This document shows positions 51,603 through 60,628 of a DNA stretch of 64,000 nt, one piece after another. Source of the stretch: Mytilus californianus (taxonomy: Eukaryota; Mollusca; Bivalvia; Mytilida; Mytilidae); NCBI RefSeq assembly GCF_021869535.1, contig NW_026262734.1:95671285-95735284 (forward strand), in the 5' to 3' direction. Under the pieces are notes generated by a model. The model saw only the letters and a program-made list of their open reading frames with translations. It searched no databases and was not told the DNA's origin. The first letter of the stretch is position 1, and every line of letters starts with the position of its first letter. The position numbers and the translations under genes were made by a program.

Positions 51603-51980
51603 TATCAGGACTATAATTGTCTCGTAAGTGTTCTAGACGGACCTGTAACTTTGCCGTAGTTTGGCTTTGGGTGGGACTGTTTTGGCTGTGAATAATAGAA
51701 ATGAAGTTTCTAATATTTTAATATGCCGCAACACCGAAGAAAAGTTGCATAACGAACTTGTAAAGTGTTTAACTTAGCTTGAGGCTTGACATGTTATATT
51801 GACCTTTAACAACATTTATCTATAGTGACCGTTATAACGTAACTTACTTTATTAAGTATATTTACAAATGAATTTAATCAATTCTTTACAACTTTAATTT
51901 CAAGTCGCTTTAATGAAAAATATTCTCAAATTATGGATTGTCCGTTTTACCAAAAATAAAGTAAAATTTATTTCCTCACA
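51603..51980 (-). repeat. 3' LTR (378 bp)
   Basis: In element sense it runs TGTGAGGAAATAAATTTTAC to TCCTGATA and is identical by eye to the other LTR. It starts with TG but ends in TA. An AATAAAG-type word and an A/T-rich TATA-like stretch lie in the middle, but U3, R and U5 cannot be set without RNA data. Confidence 0.95.
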
Positions 51981-51995
51981 ATTACCCTCTTCTTA
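51981..51995 (-). other. Polypurine tract
   Basis: In element sense TAAGAAGAGGGTAAT lies directly before the TG of the 3' LTR, where plus-strand DNA synthesis is primed. Confidence 0.8.
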
Positions 51996-52399
51996 AAAAT
52001 TTGCTTTGTCCTCAAAGCACACAACAACAATTCTGTAATAAAATGCATGACACAAAATAAGTATATATATGAGATATTGTTCACTTTCGGTAAAATTATT
52101 GTCCAAATTTCACTATATTAATTGTTCACATATTTAAATGTCCACACTGGTTCAAAGTCACTGCTGAAATGAATATTAAATGTCCGCACATAGGATTATC
52201 TGGAATCTGATAATGAAATATCGTAAAATGTTATGTAACATCCGCTTGGCAACGATAACGGTATTAAAAACACAAGCTATCAATATAAAACTAGTAGATA
52301 TTAGACATATATAAACAAATTAATTAAACAAACACAAATATATACATAAGACATGAATAGATACTGTTTATTTTTAAACGTCATGCCTTGCTTGACTGC
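51996..52399 (-). other. Non-coding stretch between env and 3' LTR
   Basis: AT-rich with no frame of note. It is the 3' untranslated part of the element. Confidence 0.75.
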
Positions 52400-54853
52400 C
52401 TATAAATAAGGTTCTAAATTTGGGTACAGATTGTTTTGAAATTCTTGATACTGTGGAATTTTGGGAATTAAAGGTTCTTGATTTTCTTGTAAAGGTGTAG
52501 CTAATCCTTGATGTACAATCAATATGTAAGCACAATATGGTTGGTTGATTATTCGCCTTACTTTGAAATAATTAAACAAACCAACTTTGAAACATGTTTT
52601 AACTGTTAAGCTTTGTTTTGTCAATTTATTTATGACTTTGAATCCTGGCCACTCAACTGAAAGTTTTCCAAATGGGAAATTACAAATTTGAACGTTCTGA
52701 ATAGTGACCGGGGGTTGAATATCCCAATAAGAAGGACACAATGGAAATGATGTAACTGGAATGGTAGCACATGATCCTCCTGAAGTAATTTCTAACATTA
52801 TAGTTGTGTTATGAGATTTATGTTTGAATAGGCAAACTAAAACACAGATTAAAAGTATTAAAATTAAAACTCCTACTATTAAAGATCCATGTACCCAAGT
52901 AAATTCTTTTAAAATAGCTGAGTCTAGAAATGATTGTGTAGTTGTTTGTGTGACTGCTTCAAAAAGAAAAGATGGTACTGTTGAAATTGAATGTACATTA
53001 TGAACTTGTTGTAAAATCAAAAGTGAAGTGCTTAAAGATCTGAATTGTAAAAACATATAAACAAAACCTATAAAAGAAATTCCTCCAATAGTTATTGATG
53101 CTATTGCTAGATAACCGTTAGTGTCTGGCCAGTTCGAATCAAGTGTTATTTGACCATCGAGTAAAGGTTCTGCTAAATTTTGAAAAATAGTCTCGTCCTT
53201 TTTAGCTGATTTAGCAATTTTCTTCAAATTTAAGTGGTCTTTAATATCTGACGCTAAAATTGAATTAAACTTATGATTGTAAAATTTAAAATTCGGAATC
53301 GATATATTTACTGCAGTTTTGAAATATGTATTGCCAAAATAAGATTTTACCTTGTCAAAACCAAAAAATGCATGTAATAATGCTAAGTTTATTGGATACA
53401 ATCTTGTACTTTCTTGTAACTTTTCCAGACAATTTACCAAACGAGGATGATATGTTATTGTTGAAGTTTGTAAAGTACAACTACAAGGAATATTTTGAAT
53501 GCAAAATTGACATCCTGGTAATGTTGATGTTTTATTGGGGCATTTCAAAGTTACCTCTTTAGCATTCGTCAATAAAATTGATGCCGGTGATAATTCAAAA
53601 ATATTTGGTTTTGTCAATTCTGGTAACAATCTGAAATTACATTGGTCAAAAATTACTGATTTGTTATCATGTAGCAATGCAAAAATACAACTTGACGTTT
53701 TAATAGTTTGAATGGGTAACGAAACATCACATGTGATGTACCTATCAAATTCACAATTGTACAAGGTTTCGTAATTAAAAGTTGTAAAATGACGATGATT
53801 AGCCGTTATTGCAACATAAGTTGGTAAATCAAGTATTTGAGAAGCTTTTGTTGTATTCTTTTGACTGATAGGATGAGGAAAAGACAAAATCTTGTACAAT
53901 GTTAAAGCTGATAAAAATGATGAAATTGGAAATTTCATTGTGATATATAACCTTGAATGATGCCTTGTAAAAAAAAATTTGGCATTCTGATAATACATAG
54001 ATGGTTTGTTTTGAAGTAAATGAAATTGAGGATAATCTTTCTTCAAGATATCAAAGATACCGTTTATTGTCTTCTTCAAAACATGTTCTGGGATTAAATG
54101 AGGTGTGATTTTACCATTTATGAGAGACTGAATTGAAGAAAGAGTATTTACTAATTGAACTTGAATTTCATTAGCTTTACTGATTTGTTCGAATGCTACC
54201 ATGGACAGATTTGTCATCAATATTTCAAAATGTTTATTTGAAGACAAGATTTGATTGGCCAATAGATGATTTAGATTCATGCCTTCCTTTAACTTGTCAA
54301 ATCTATGATTTACTACTTTCATAAAAGATGAAATGTGTGAACCATGTTGTTCCAAAGCATGACTCATTTGTCTATCTCTTTTTATCAATTTATTTATGTG
54401 ATTAGCCAAAAGGTTGACATCGTCCATGGTTGCTGTTCCAAAGAAACTTTTACTTAACGAACCAATGAAGGGCAATAAAGCACGAGATTTACGTTTTTGT
54501 GGGTTCAAATCTGTTTCTGGAACCATGTCAAAAATTTCCATAAGTGTTCGATGAGTAAATGTCATTGTGTTTTCCTTTAATACATTAACATGAAAAATGA
54601 TTGAGTTAAATAAATAACAAGTTGATACAGCAGAAGTGCATGCAGGTATGCTTTGAATTGAAATATTACTAGGTAATTCTACTTCAAAAGTGTGAAGCCA
54701 ATATTCACGTGATAAATATAATGACGGTTGTTTTTGAAAAAGTACACCATAATTTAGTCGGTGTATATCTTCTTCTGCATTGCTTGCTTGCACTGTCATG
54801 TGTCCTCCGACGATGCTGAGTGGTAGTATGACCATAACGATGAACATTAACAT
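52400..54853 (-). CDS. env: Envelope glycoprotein, Baculo_F/errantivirus type
   Basis: From the first in-frame ATG (54,853) the product has 817 residues. A signal peptide covers about 1-16 (MLMFIVMVILPLSIVGG). An R-x-x-R furin-type site, RKSR, lies at 121-124. Directly after it comes the fusion-peptide-like ALLPFIGSLSKSFFGTAT and then the MDDVN block, the hallmark of baculovirus F and gypsy Env. Long helical heptad-like regions follow, then a cysteine-rich part (about 438-475) and two hydrophobic segments (581-602 and 656-676). The 140-residue end carries CPSYWDIQPP and a final YPNLEPYL. The frame stays open upstream to 55,048 but only by intron read-through. No break is seen. Role: cell binding and membrane fusion, inferred from the family. 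Confidence 0.9.
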   Translation of the reverse strand: MLMFIVMVILPLSIVGGHMTVQASNAEEDIHRLNYGVLFQKQPSLYLSREYWLHTFEVELPSNISIQSIPACTSAVSTCYLFNSIIFHVNVLKENTMTFTHRTLMEIFDMVPETDLNPQKRKSRALLPFIGSLSKSFFGTATMDDVNLLANHINKLIKRDRQMSHALEQHGSHISSFMKVVNHRFDKLKEGMNLNHLLANQILSSNKHFEILMTNLSMVAFEQISKANEIQVQLVNTLSSIQSLINGKITPHLIPEHVLKKTINGIFDILKKDYPQFHLLQNKPSMYYQNAKFFFTRHHSRLYITMKFPISSFLSALTLYKILSFPHPISQKNTTKASQILDLPTYVAITANHRHFTTFNYETLYNCEFDRYITCDVSLPIQTIKTSSCIFALLHDNKSVIFDQCNFRLLPELTKPNIFELSPASILLTNAKEVTLKCPNKTSTLPGCQFCIQNIPCSCTLQTSTITYHPRLVNCLEKLQESTRLYPINLALLHAFFGFDKVKSYFGNTYFKTAVNISIPNFKFYNHKFNSILASDIKDHLNLKKIAKSAKKDETIFQNLAEPLLDGQITLDSNWPDTNGYLAIASITIGGISFIGFVYMFLQFRSLSTSLLILQQVHNVHSISTVPSFLFEAVTQTTTQSFLDSAILKEFTWVHGSLIVGVLILILLICVLVCLFKHKSHNTTIMLEITSGGSCATIPVTSFPLCPSYWDIQPPVTIQNVQICNFPFGKLSVEWPGFKVINKLTKQSLTVKTCFKVGLFNYFKVRRIINQPYCAYILIVHQGLATPLQENQEPLIPKIPQYQEFQNNLYPNLEPYL

Positions 54854-54879
54854 TAGGTTAAATCGACTGGTTACATTTC

Positions 54880-54902
54880 CTATAAAAAGAAAAAAAAAAA
54901 AA
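54880..54902 (-). other. Splice acceptor before env
   Basis: In element sense a 14-T run, CTTTTTATAG, then GAAATG. A long pyrimidine tract ending in TATAG 27 bases before the env ATG is a textbook acceptor. Confidence 0.75.
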
Positions 54903-55080
54903 ATAGTGCTAGTCACATAAGTGTTGATCAGACACTTAAATAATTGACAGACACTGAATTTTGAAAAATGATTTTTTGAGAAAAAAAATATATGCCAAAT
55001 AAAATTCACGACGTCGCTTATGAACCAATCGAGTCCAACCAAGTGCACATGTAAATCGTAAATGTTCTATACTGTTCTGC

Positions 55081-55138
55081 ACTTACCTGCATTAGTCTGC
55101 CATCAAGGCTTTAGAGGCAATTATGACACTTACCTTCG
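55081..55138 (-). other. Two splice donors between pol and env
   Basis: GCAG|GTAAGT (55,090-55,081) and CGAAG|GTAAGTG (55,138-55,128) both match the donor consensus well. With the acceptor at 54,880 they define an intron of about 207 or 254 bases. A donor nearer the 5' end would be needed to remove gag-pol. Confidence 0.5.
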
Positions 55139-55148
55139 TAAGATTTGT

Positions 55149-58100
55149 TTATTCCTGGGATTGATTGAAATAACGATAATTCTGATTACCTTTGCGTTTG
55201 CGGCGTTTACCTTGTTGAGTATACTTAATATGATAATCTTCGATAAGATTTTCCGCAATGTTATCGATTGGTTCCCAGGTTGGAGTTGATCCGTCTTTCC
55301 ATTTGCATTTGTAATGAACAACTCCGTTCATTGTTTTCTTTCCAAGTAGACATTCAACTTCATACGTTGTTTCGTCTACTATTTCTTTGTCAACTTCATT
55401 GTTAACCGTGTGTGCGTTATCTGCATTTCGTTGATGATCATCGTTTTCTTCATCATTGTTCTGTGGTGTGACGATTATGTCATCTTGACGTCTAAATATA
55501 CGTGGGTCGTGATAAATACGTAAATGTTGAGCATTGATCAACGATTTCATTACTTTGCGTGTGTTGCAGTTCATTAAACGATATGTGTGATTTGGTCCCA
55601 ATTGTGTTATCAAATAAGGTCCGTCTGATTTGTCTTGTAACTTACGAGAAAGTCCTGGGGGGACTTTGTAAACTCGAATTAAAACTTTTTGTCCGACCCT
55701 AAAATCTGGTTCCTTTGCCTTTTTGTCATAACGCTGTTTATTCTTTTCTTGGCGACGAGTAACATTGTCTGTAGCTATTTCTTTAGCTATTTTTAATTTT
55801 TCGATTACCTCCTGGATATGTTCTTTTGCTTCTTTGCCCATGTTATCTTTTGGTTGTACGTCTACATCGAATGGTAAGTTCATTTCTTTACCAAACAGTA
55901 GATAATATGGTGAGTACTCAGTTGATTCTGTTGCTGGTGACATTCTAAAAGCCATCATAATTCCTGGTAATAATTTTGGCCAGTTGTTATGATCTTTGCT
56001 ACAATATGCTCTTAAACATTGTGCTAATGTAGAATTTTGTCTTTCGACTGTTGAGTTTGTTTGTGGGTGATATGAAGAAGTGTAGTGACGTTTAACATGA
56101 AAAATTTCACTAAGCGCGCTGACAAGTTTCGACATGAAAGCGGCTCCCCTATCACTTAGCAAAATTTTGGGACAACCAAATCTACAAAATATTTCTGCAT
56201 ATAAAACTTTTGCTATGGCGTTGGCGTCTTGTGTTTTTAGCGCGAAAGCTTCACACCATCTGGTAAAACTATCAACGACAAGTAACACGTACCTATCTCC
56301 GTCTTTTGTCTGTGTGAGCTCTAAAATGTCTATGTGCCATCTTTCAAATGAGTCCGCTATAGGCATAGGTGTTAGTGGTGCTTTATGATTTTGATTTCTA
56401 GTTTTTATCCTTTGACATCGGTCACATGATCTTACATAATCATCTACCTGTTGGTGCATTTTTGGCCAATAATACTTTAGTTTAAGTGCTTCGTAAACTC
56501 TCGTTGTTGCTAAATGTGCGCCACCGCTTTGACTATCATGATAAGCTAGTAATGCATCATCCCTTAGTACTCTTGGAAGTGCTAGTTGTTGATGTTGTCT
56601 TGCTTGTTCTTCTGGTTTCTTTGTTCGTCGTTGGTACCAATGATAAAGAATGCCATTCAGAATACTATATTGTTGAGATTCTACGTTGATTTTACGTGCT
56701 AATTTGTTATTTTCTGGGAGAGTTCCATCATTCAAGTATGTATAGATGTCTTCAAAGTCAGGACATGCGCGTTGTAACGTACCTATATCATCCTGTTGTT
56801 CGACTTGCACTATCGAGTTATCGTCTTGCACGGCTGCTATGACTGTATCTGGATCGTGGTCATAATAGAAATGCACCTCTGTTATTTCTCCTTTTGTGTT
56901 ATCAAGTGTGAAAATGTCTGCTGATTTTGGACCATCTTCCATCTGATCTTGATCTGGATGTGTTTCTGGGTATGTTCGCCTACTTAATGCATCAGCACAT
57001 GTGTTGTCTTTGCCCTTAATATGCTTAATATCAAATGTATAATGTTGTAACGCCATTGCCCAACGTAAGAGTCTTCCTGATTTATGTTTTGTGTTTTGTA
57101 GCCAACAAAGGGCTTGATGATCGGTATGTATTATAAATCGATTGTTTGATAGATATGTGTCATGGTTTTTGATTGCGTTGACAATAGCTAAACATTCTTT
57201 TTCGGTTGTGTGGTATTTTCTTTCAGCTGCACCTAGCGATCTTCCTCCGTATGCTATAACTCTTGATCTATTTTGGTCGTCTTTTTGTACTAACATATGT
57301 CCTATTGCATAATCTGATGCATCACATATAATTTCAAAAGGTTTGTTCATGTCGGCATATGCGAGAATTGGTGATGATGTAAGTCTTGTCTTTAGATCGT
57401 CAAATGCGATTTGACATTGCGGTGTCCAACGAAATTGAACATCCTTTTTCAATAATTCTGTTAAAGGTGTAGTGATTTTTGAGTATGATTGAACGAATTT
57501 TCTATAGTAATTACACATACCTAAGAAACTACGTACGTCTTTTTGTGTTTTCGGTTCGGGAAATGTTGCAACTGCAGAAGTTTTCTCTGGGTCCACTTTG
57601 ACACCTTCTTTGGAGATGACATGACCGAGATATTTTACCTCTGTAACTGCAAAACTACATTTGGATGGTTTTAATGTTAAGTTGGCTTTTGAGAGACAGT
57701 TAAAAAGTTGCTGTAAATGATCTAGATGAGTTTCAAAATTTTCGCTGAAAACTAGGATATCGTCGACATAACATAGGACAAATTTCCAGTTGATTCCCCT
57801 TAAAACTTGCGCCATAACCATTGAAAAAGACGCAGGAGAATTTGATAACCCAAATGGTAGTCTTAGCCATTCATAAATTCCTGATTGTGTTATGAAAGCT
57901 GCTTTGTGTCTTGTTTCTGGGTCCATTGGAATTTGCCAATACCCGGAAGCTAAATCGAGTACTGAGAACATGGTTGCTTTGGCAGCGCCTATCGCATCGA
58001 AGACACACTCAAGCCTGGGTAATGGAAAATAAATCGATTTTGTTTGCTTGTTGACCTTACGATAATCGATTGCGAATCGATATGACCCATCGTGCTTGCG

Positions 58101-59189
58101 CACTAGGAGAACTGGAGAAAACCAGTCAGATGTTGAAGGCACAATAATGTTGTTATCTAACATTTCTTGGACTTGTCTATCTATTTCTCTTTGTAAGTGT
58201 GGTGGTTGTCGATAAAATGGCATTTTCACCGGATGTGAATCGTGTGTTTCGATCTTATGCTTAAATGATGTAGCTTGGCCTAATTCTTTCAAGTTCGTAG
58301 CAAAAACATTCTTGTTTTCATTAAGGAATGTCCGAAGTTGCGACTTTTGTTGTGACGTCAACTCCGCTTTCGATAAATCGAATTCTAAATTGTCTCTGTT
58401 TGTGTTTTTCGGCTTAGTCTCTATTGTGTTTATGCTTTTAACTTTGGCATTATCTAACGTCTGCATATATTGTGCATCCACGTTAATTGCATTTGCAAGT
58501 ACATAGCGTCTTGGTAAGTGTACGGTTTTATTTGTTGGATTAATGATTCTAAATACTGACTTACCTTTGTTGACTGTAACTATGCAACGTGCGCCCATTA
58601 GCTGCTTCTTTTCAAGATTTGGATTGGGTTCTAATAGTACTTGCTCACCTTGGATTCTTCTTGACACATGCACTGGTAGAACTATTTCGGAATTGGCAGG
58701 CAATGCACAAGATTTAATACATCGAGCTAAACCTGAATTAGTCTCAAGTGAACAAATTTTAGCACATTTATCTGATATTTCCATAGATTTTCTAGATAAA
58801 TTAATAGTTACATTGTTTGTCTCTAAAAAATCTACACCTATGATGAGTGAATGTGGTAAAGTGTCAATGACATGAAAATCAAAATCAAAACATTTGTCTT
58901 TTATCTTAATAGTCAAAAATACTTTTCCTAGCACTCTCAATTTTTGTTGTCCTATACCTAAAACTGAATATACATGTGTTTTCTTTAAACTTGGTTTACC
59001 TATGAAAATTTTATTTAAAAATGACTGTGATATGCAAGATATGTCTGCACCGGTGTCAACCAAAGCATTTGTTGGTATACTATTTACGAAAACACGAGTT
59101 GTGTTTTTATGTAATATTGTCGTTAAGTTGATTTTAGCCGACTTTCCATTGTGCCTATCCTTGGGAAAGCCTTGGACAGGCGCGAATTC
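55149..59189 (-). CDS. pol: Pol: protease, RT, RNase H, integrase, chromodomain
   Basis: Open from the codon after the gag UAG, 1,346 residues. Numbered from that codon: protease DTGAD at 45-49; RT with D412 (SVLDLASGYWQ), LPFGLSNSP and YVDD at 474-477; RNase H with D623 (CDASD), TEKEC and HTDHQ; integrase with H884, H892, C922, C925 and D954, D1013, E1049, giving HHCC and D,D-35-E; GPY at 1190-1192; chromodomain at about 1276-1318 (YEVE, YKCKWKDG, TWEP); a basic tail, KRRKRK. All catalytic residues are present. It makes and integrates the DNA copy. No ATG opens it near the protease, so it must come from gag by readthrough. The fused precursor would be about 1,809 residues. Confidence 0.95.
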   Translation of the reverse strand, partial: EFAPVQGFPKDRHNGKSAKINLTTILHKNTTRVFVNSIPTNALVDTGADISCISQSFLNKIFIGKPSLKKTHVYSVLGIGQQKLRVLGKVFLTIKIKDKCFDFDFHVIDTLPHSLIIGVDFLETNNVTINLSRKSMEISDKCAKICSLETNSGLARCIKSCALPANSEIVLPVHVSRRIQGEQVLLEPNPNLEKKQLMGARCIVTVNKGKSVFRIINPTNKTVHLPRRYVLANAINVDAQYMQTLDNAKVKSINTIETKPKNTNRDNLEFDLSKAELTSQQKSQLRTFLNENKNVFATNLKELGQATSFKHKIETHDSHPVKMPFYRQPPHLQREIDRQVQEMLDNNIIVPSTSDWFSPVLLVRKHDGSYRFAIDYRKVNKQTKSIYFPLPRLECVFDAIGAAKATMFSVLDLASGYWQIPMDPETRHKAAFITQSGIYEWLRLPFGLSNSPASFSMVMAQVLRGINWKFVLCYVDDILVFSENFETHLDHLQQLFNCLSKANLTLKPSKCSFAVTEVKYLGHVISKEGVKVDPEKTSAVATFPEPKTQKDVRSFLGMCNYYRKFVQSYSKITTPLTELLKKDVQFRWTPQCQIAFDDLKTRLTSSPILAYADMNKPFEIICDASDYAIGHMLVQKDDQNRSRVIAYGGRSLGAAERKYHTTEKECLAIVNAIKNHDTYLSNNRFIIHTDHQALCWLQNTKHKSGRLLRWAMALQHYTFDIKHIKGKDNTCADALSRRTYPETHPDQDQMEDGPKSADIFTLDNTKGEITEVHFYYDHDPDTVIAAVQDDNSIVQVEQQDDIGTLQRACPDFEDIYTYLNDGTLPENNKLARKINVESQQYSILNGILYHWYQRRTKKPEEQARQHQQLALPRVLRDDALLAYHDSQSGGAHLATTRVYEALKLKYYWPKMHQQVDDYVRSCDRCQRIKTRNQNHKAPLTPMPIADSFERWHIDILELTQTKDGDRYVLLVVDSFTRWCEAFALKTQDANAIAKVLYAEIFCRFGCPKILLSDRGAAFMSKLVSALSEIFHVKRHYTSSYHPQTNSTVERQNSTLAQCLRAYCSKDHNNWPKLLPGIMMAFRMSPATESTEYSPYYLLFGKEMNLPFDVDVQPKDNMGKEAKEHIQEVIEKLKIAKEIATDNVTRRQEKNKQRYDKKAKEPDFRVGQKVLIRVYKVPPGLSRKLQDKSDGPYLITQLGPNHTYRLMNCNTRKVMKSLINAQHLRIYHDPRIFRRQDDIIVTPQNNDEENDDHQRNADNAHTVNNEVDKEIVDETTYEVECLLGKKTMNGVVHYKCKWKDGSTPTWEPIDNIAENLIEDYHIKYTQQGKRRKRKGNQNYRYFNQSQE

Positions 59190-59192
59190 CTA
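59140..59192 (-). promoter_or_regulatory. Candidate UAG readthrough site with pseudoknot
   Basis: The gag stop is UAG (59,192-59,190) and pol continues in the same frame. After an 8-base spacer, GCCUGUCC (59,181-59,174) can pair with GGAUAGGC (59,160-59,153), 8 bp with one G-U. In its loop GGCUUUCC (59,171-59,164) can pair with GGAAAGUC (59,147-59,140), 8 bp with one G-U. The two stems interlock as an H-type pseudoknot with connecting pieces of 2, 3 and 5 bases. Murine leukaemia virus uses a UAG with a pseudoknot 8 bases downstream. The fold here was drawn by hand and not scored. Confidence 0.7.
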
Positions 59193-60578
59193 TCTATGAG
59201 GATTTTGATTTTGAGGATACTGATTTTGAGTATAATTATTTTGTTGGTTTTGATGTTGCGAGTATTGATTTTGTGGATATTGATTGTACCTCTTAGCTTT
59301 TCTACACACTTGTTCAAAATGACCCTTAACTTTACAAAACCGACAAATTGAATTTTGTGCAGGGCATGATTGTCTATTTAAACAGTACCTACCACATCCT
59401 TGACACGATGAACTCGGTGGACGCTGGTAGTTCCGTTGCTGGAAATTGGTTTTCGGTCGTTGGGGATAGTTTTGTCTTTGGTACGGTCCATTTGACTGGT
59501 TATTGTTGTGGGCCTGTATGGCTGACATTTCGGCGACGCTACTGCTAAGTTTGTCCGTCAACATGGCCGACAGTCTGTCCTCCATACTGGCTATGTTGGC
59601 TACCTGCAAAGTCAGATTTTCAATAGGCTTTGCCGTCGTCATCTGGACCGTTTTCTCCGCAATCGAGGCTGCAGCCAAAAACTGTTGATGGGTCTTTGGT
59701 ACTTGAGGCATTACTATTGCTGCGAGATCTGGCCTCAATCCTCCAACTAGCATGCTCACCAGGATGGCTTCTGGAACGTTGCTGTCGGAAGTTTGTGCCA
59801 GAATTCTATTGATGTAGTCGTCGACCGATTCAGACTGATTTTGCTTTATGTGCTGGAGGCTGTATTCTAAGTTTCGTCTTTGGAATCTCTCCAAAAACGC
59901 CTCCTTCAGACGCTGCAGGTTCCTACGAACGCCTTCCTCCAGCGAATAAAACCAGTCTTGAACAGTGCTGGAAACATGCAGTGGGAAAACGCCAACTGTG
60001 TCGCTATCCGTGTACCTGAACAAGGTGCAATACTGGATGAAGAGACTCCAAAACTTGATAGGATTTTCACCTCTTCCCTCGAACCTCTGCAGGGTCACGT
60101 TTCCCATATGTTTTGGTCCCCGAGATTCAGGTTGGGACGCCTGTGGTGCTTGCGGCTGTAATTGGTTTAGCTGCATTTGCAGTTGAAGCTGCCGTTCTAA
60201 GTTTTGCACATGCAACTTTAACTGCTGCTTTTCCGGGTCCTCTTGTGACGGTTGTTGCTGCCGCATAGGCACTTGGTCAGGCGTGGAATTGCTTGGCGGC
60301 TGTGCCAACGGCTGCAATAACCTTTCTGTCAATCGACGGGTTCTATCAAGCAGGGACGTGCCTTTGTCAGGTGTAGTCCCCCCTGACGCGTCATTTTCCA
60401 CTGTGGCTTTTGCCTCCGATAACGGACTAGGGTTGGTTGGTAATAAGTTAATGGACTCCGGTGTCGTTGATTTCACCGGTGTTACTGGGATTTTTGATAA
60501 ATCAGTTTCAGTTTTCTTGCTCCTAAGAAGATAGTCGTTCATAGTGTCTCTGTTTCTATAATTGACAGGAGTTGACAT
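59190..60578 (-). CDS. gag: Gag: capsid and nucleocapsid
   Basis: 462 residues from an ATG 51 bases inside the 5' LTR edge to the UAG. Residues 1-90 are Ser/Thr/Pro-rich. A Q-rich helical stretch (about 95-150) may be a coiled coil. The retrotransposon Gag core follows (FWSLFIQYCTLF, VQDWFYSLEEG, LKEAFLERFQRR, DYINRILAQT). A degenerate cysteine cluster, CQGCGRYC, precedes a standard knuckle, CRFCKVKGHFEQVC (412-425, C-x2-C-x4-H-x4-C). The last 30 residues are Asn/Gln/Tyr-rich (NQYPQNQ repeated) and end at the UAG. Role: particle assembly and RNA packaging. There is no PTAP or PPxY motif. A little Gag-Pol would be made by reading through the stop. Confidence 0.93.
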   Translation of the reverse strand: MSTPVNYRNRDTMNDYLLRSKKTETDLSKIPVTPVKSTTPESINLLPTNPSPLSEAKATVENDASGGTTPDKGTSLLDRTRRLTERLLQPLAQPPSNSTPDQVPMRQQQPSQEDPEKQQLKLHVQNLERQLQLQMQLNQLQPQAPQASQPESRGPKHMGNVTLQRFEGRGENPIKFWSLFIQYCTLFRYTDSDTVGVFPLHVSSTVQDWFYSLEEGVRRNLQRLKEAFLERFQRRNLEYSLQHIKQNQSESVDDYINRILAQTSDSNVPEAILVSMLVGGLRPDLAAIVMPQVPKTHQQFLAAASIAEKTVQMTTAKPIENLTLQVANIASMEDRLSAMLTDKLSSSVAEMSAIQAHNNNQSNGPYQRQNYPQRPKTNFQQRNYQRPPSSSCQGCGRYCLNRQSCPAQNSICRFCKVKGHFEQVCRKAKRYNQYPQNQYSQHQNQQNNYTQNQYPQNQNPHR

Positions 60579-60606
60579 GCTTATTGGGTTTTGTTGAAAT
60601 TTCGGG

Positions 60607-60624
60607 ACTTTCGGGCCTCCACCA
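60607..60624 (-). other. Primer-binding site
   Basis: In element sense TGGTGGAGGCCCGAAAGT starts 4 bases after the 5' LTR, complementary to a tRNA end in CCA. TGGAGGCCCG, 3 bases on, is an alternative register. The tRNA was not identified. Confidence 0.7.
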
Positions 60625-60628
60625 AAAT

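Noticed and set aside
54854..55048. Env N-terminal extension of 65 codons
   Set aside because: It begins at GTG, not ATG, and runs through the T14 splice acceptor tract. The first in-frame ATG is at 54,853, followed by a good signal peptide.
59061..59063. Separate Pol start at the protease
   Set aside because: The codon is TTG, and the frame stays open upstream to the gag UAG, so a separate start is unlikely.
55062..60534. Plus-strand frames opposite gag and pol
   Set aside because: They are antisense shadows of the retroelement genes. None shows independent motifs.
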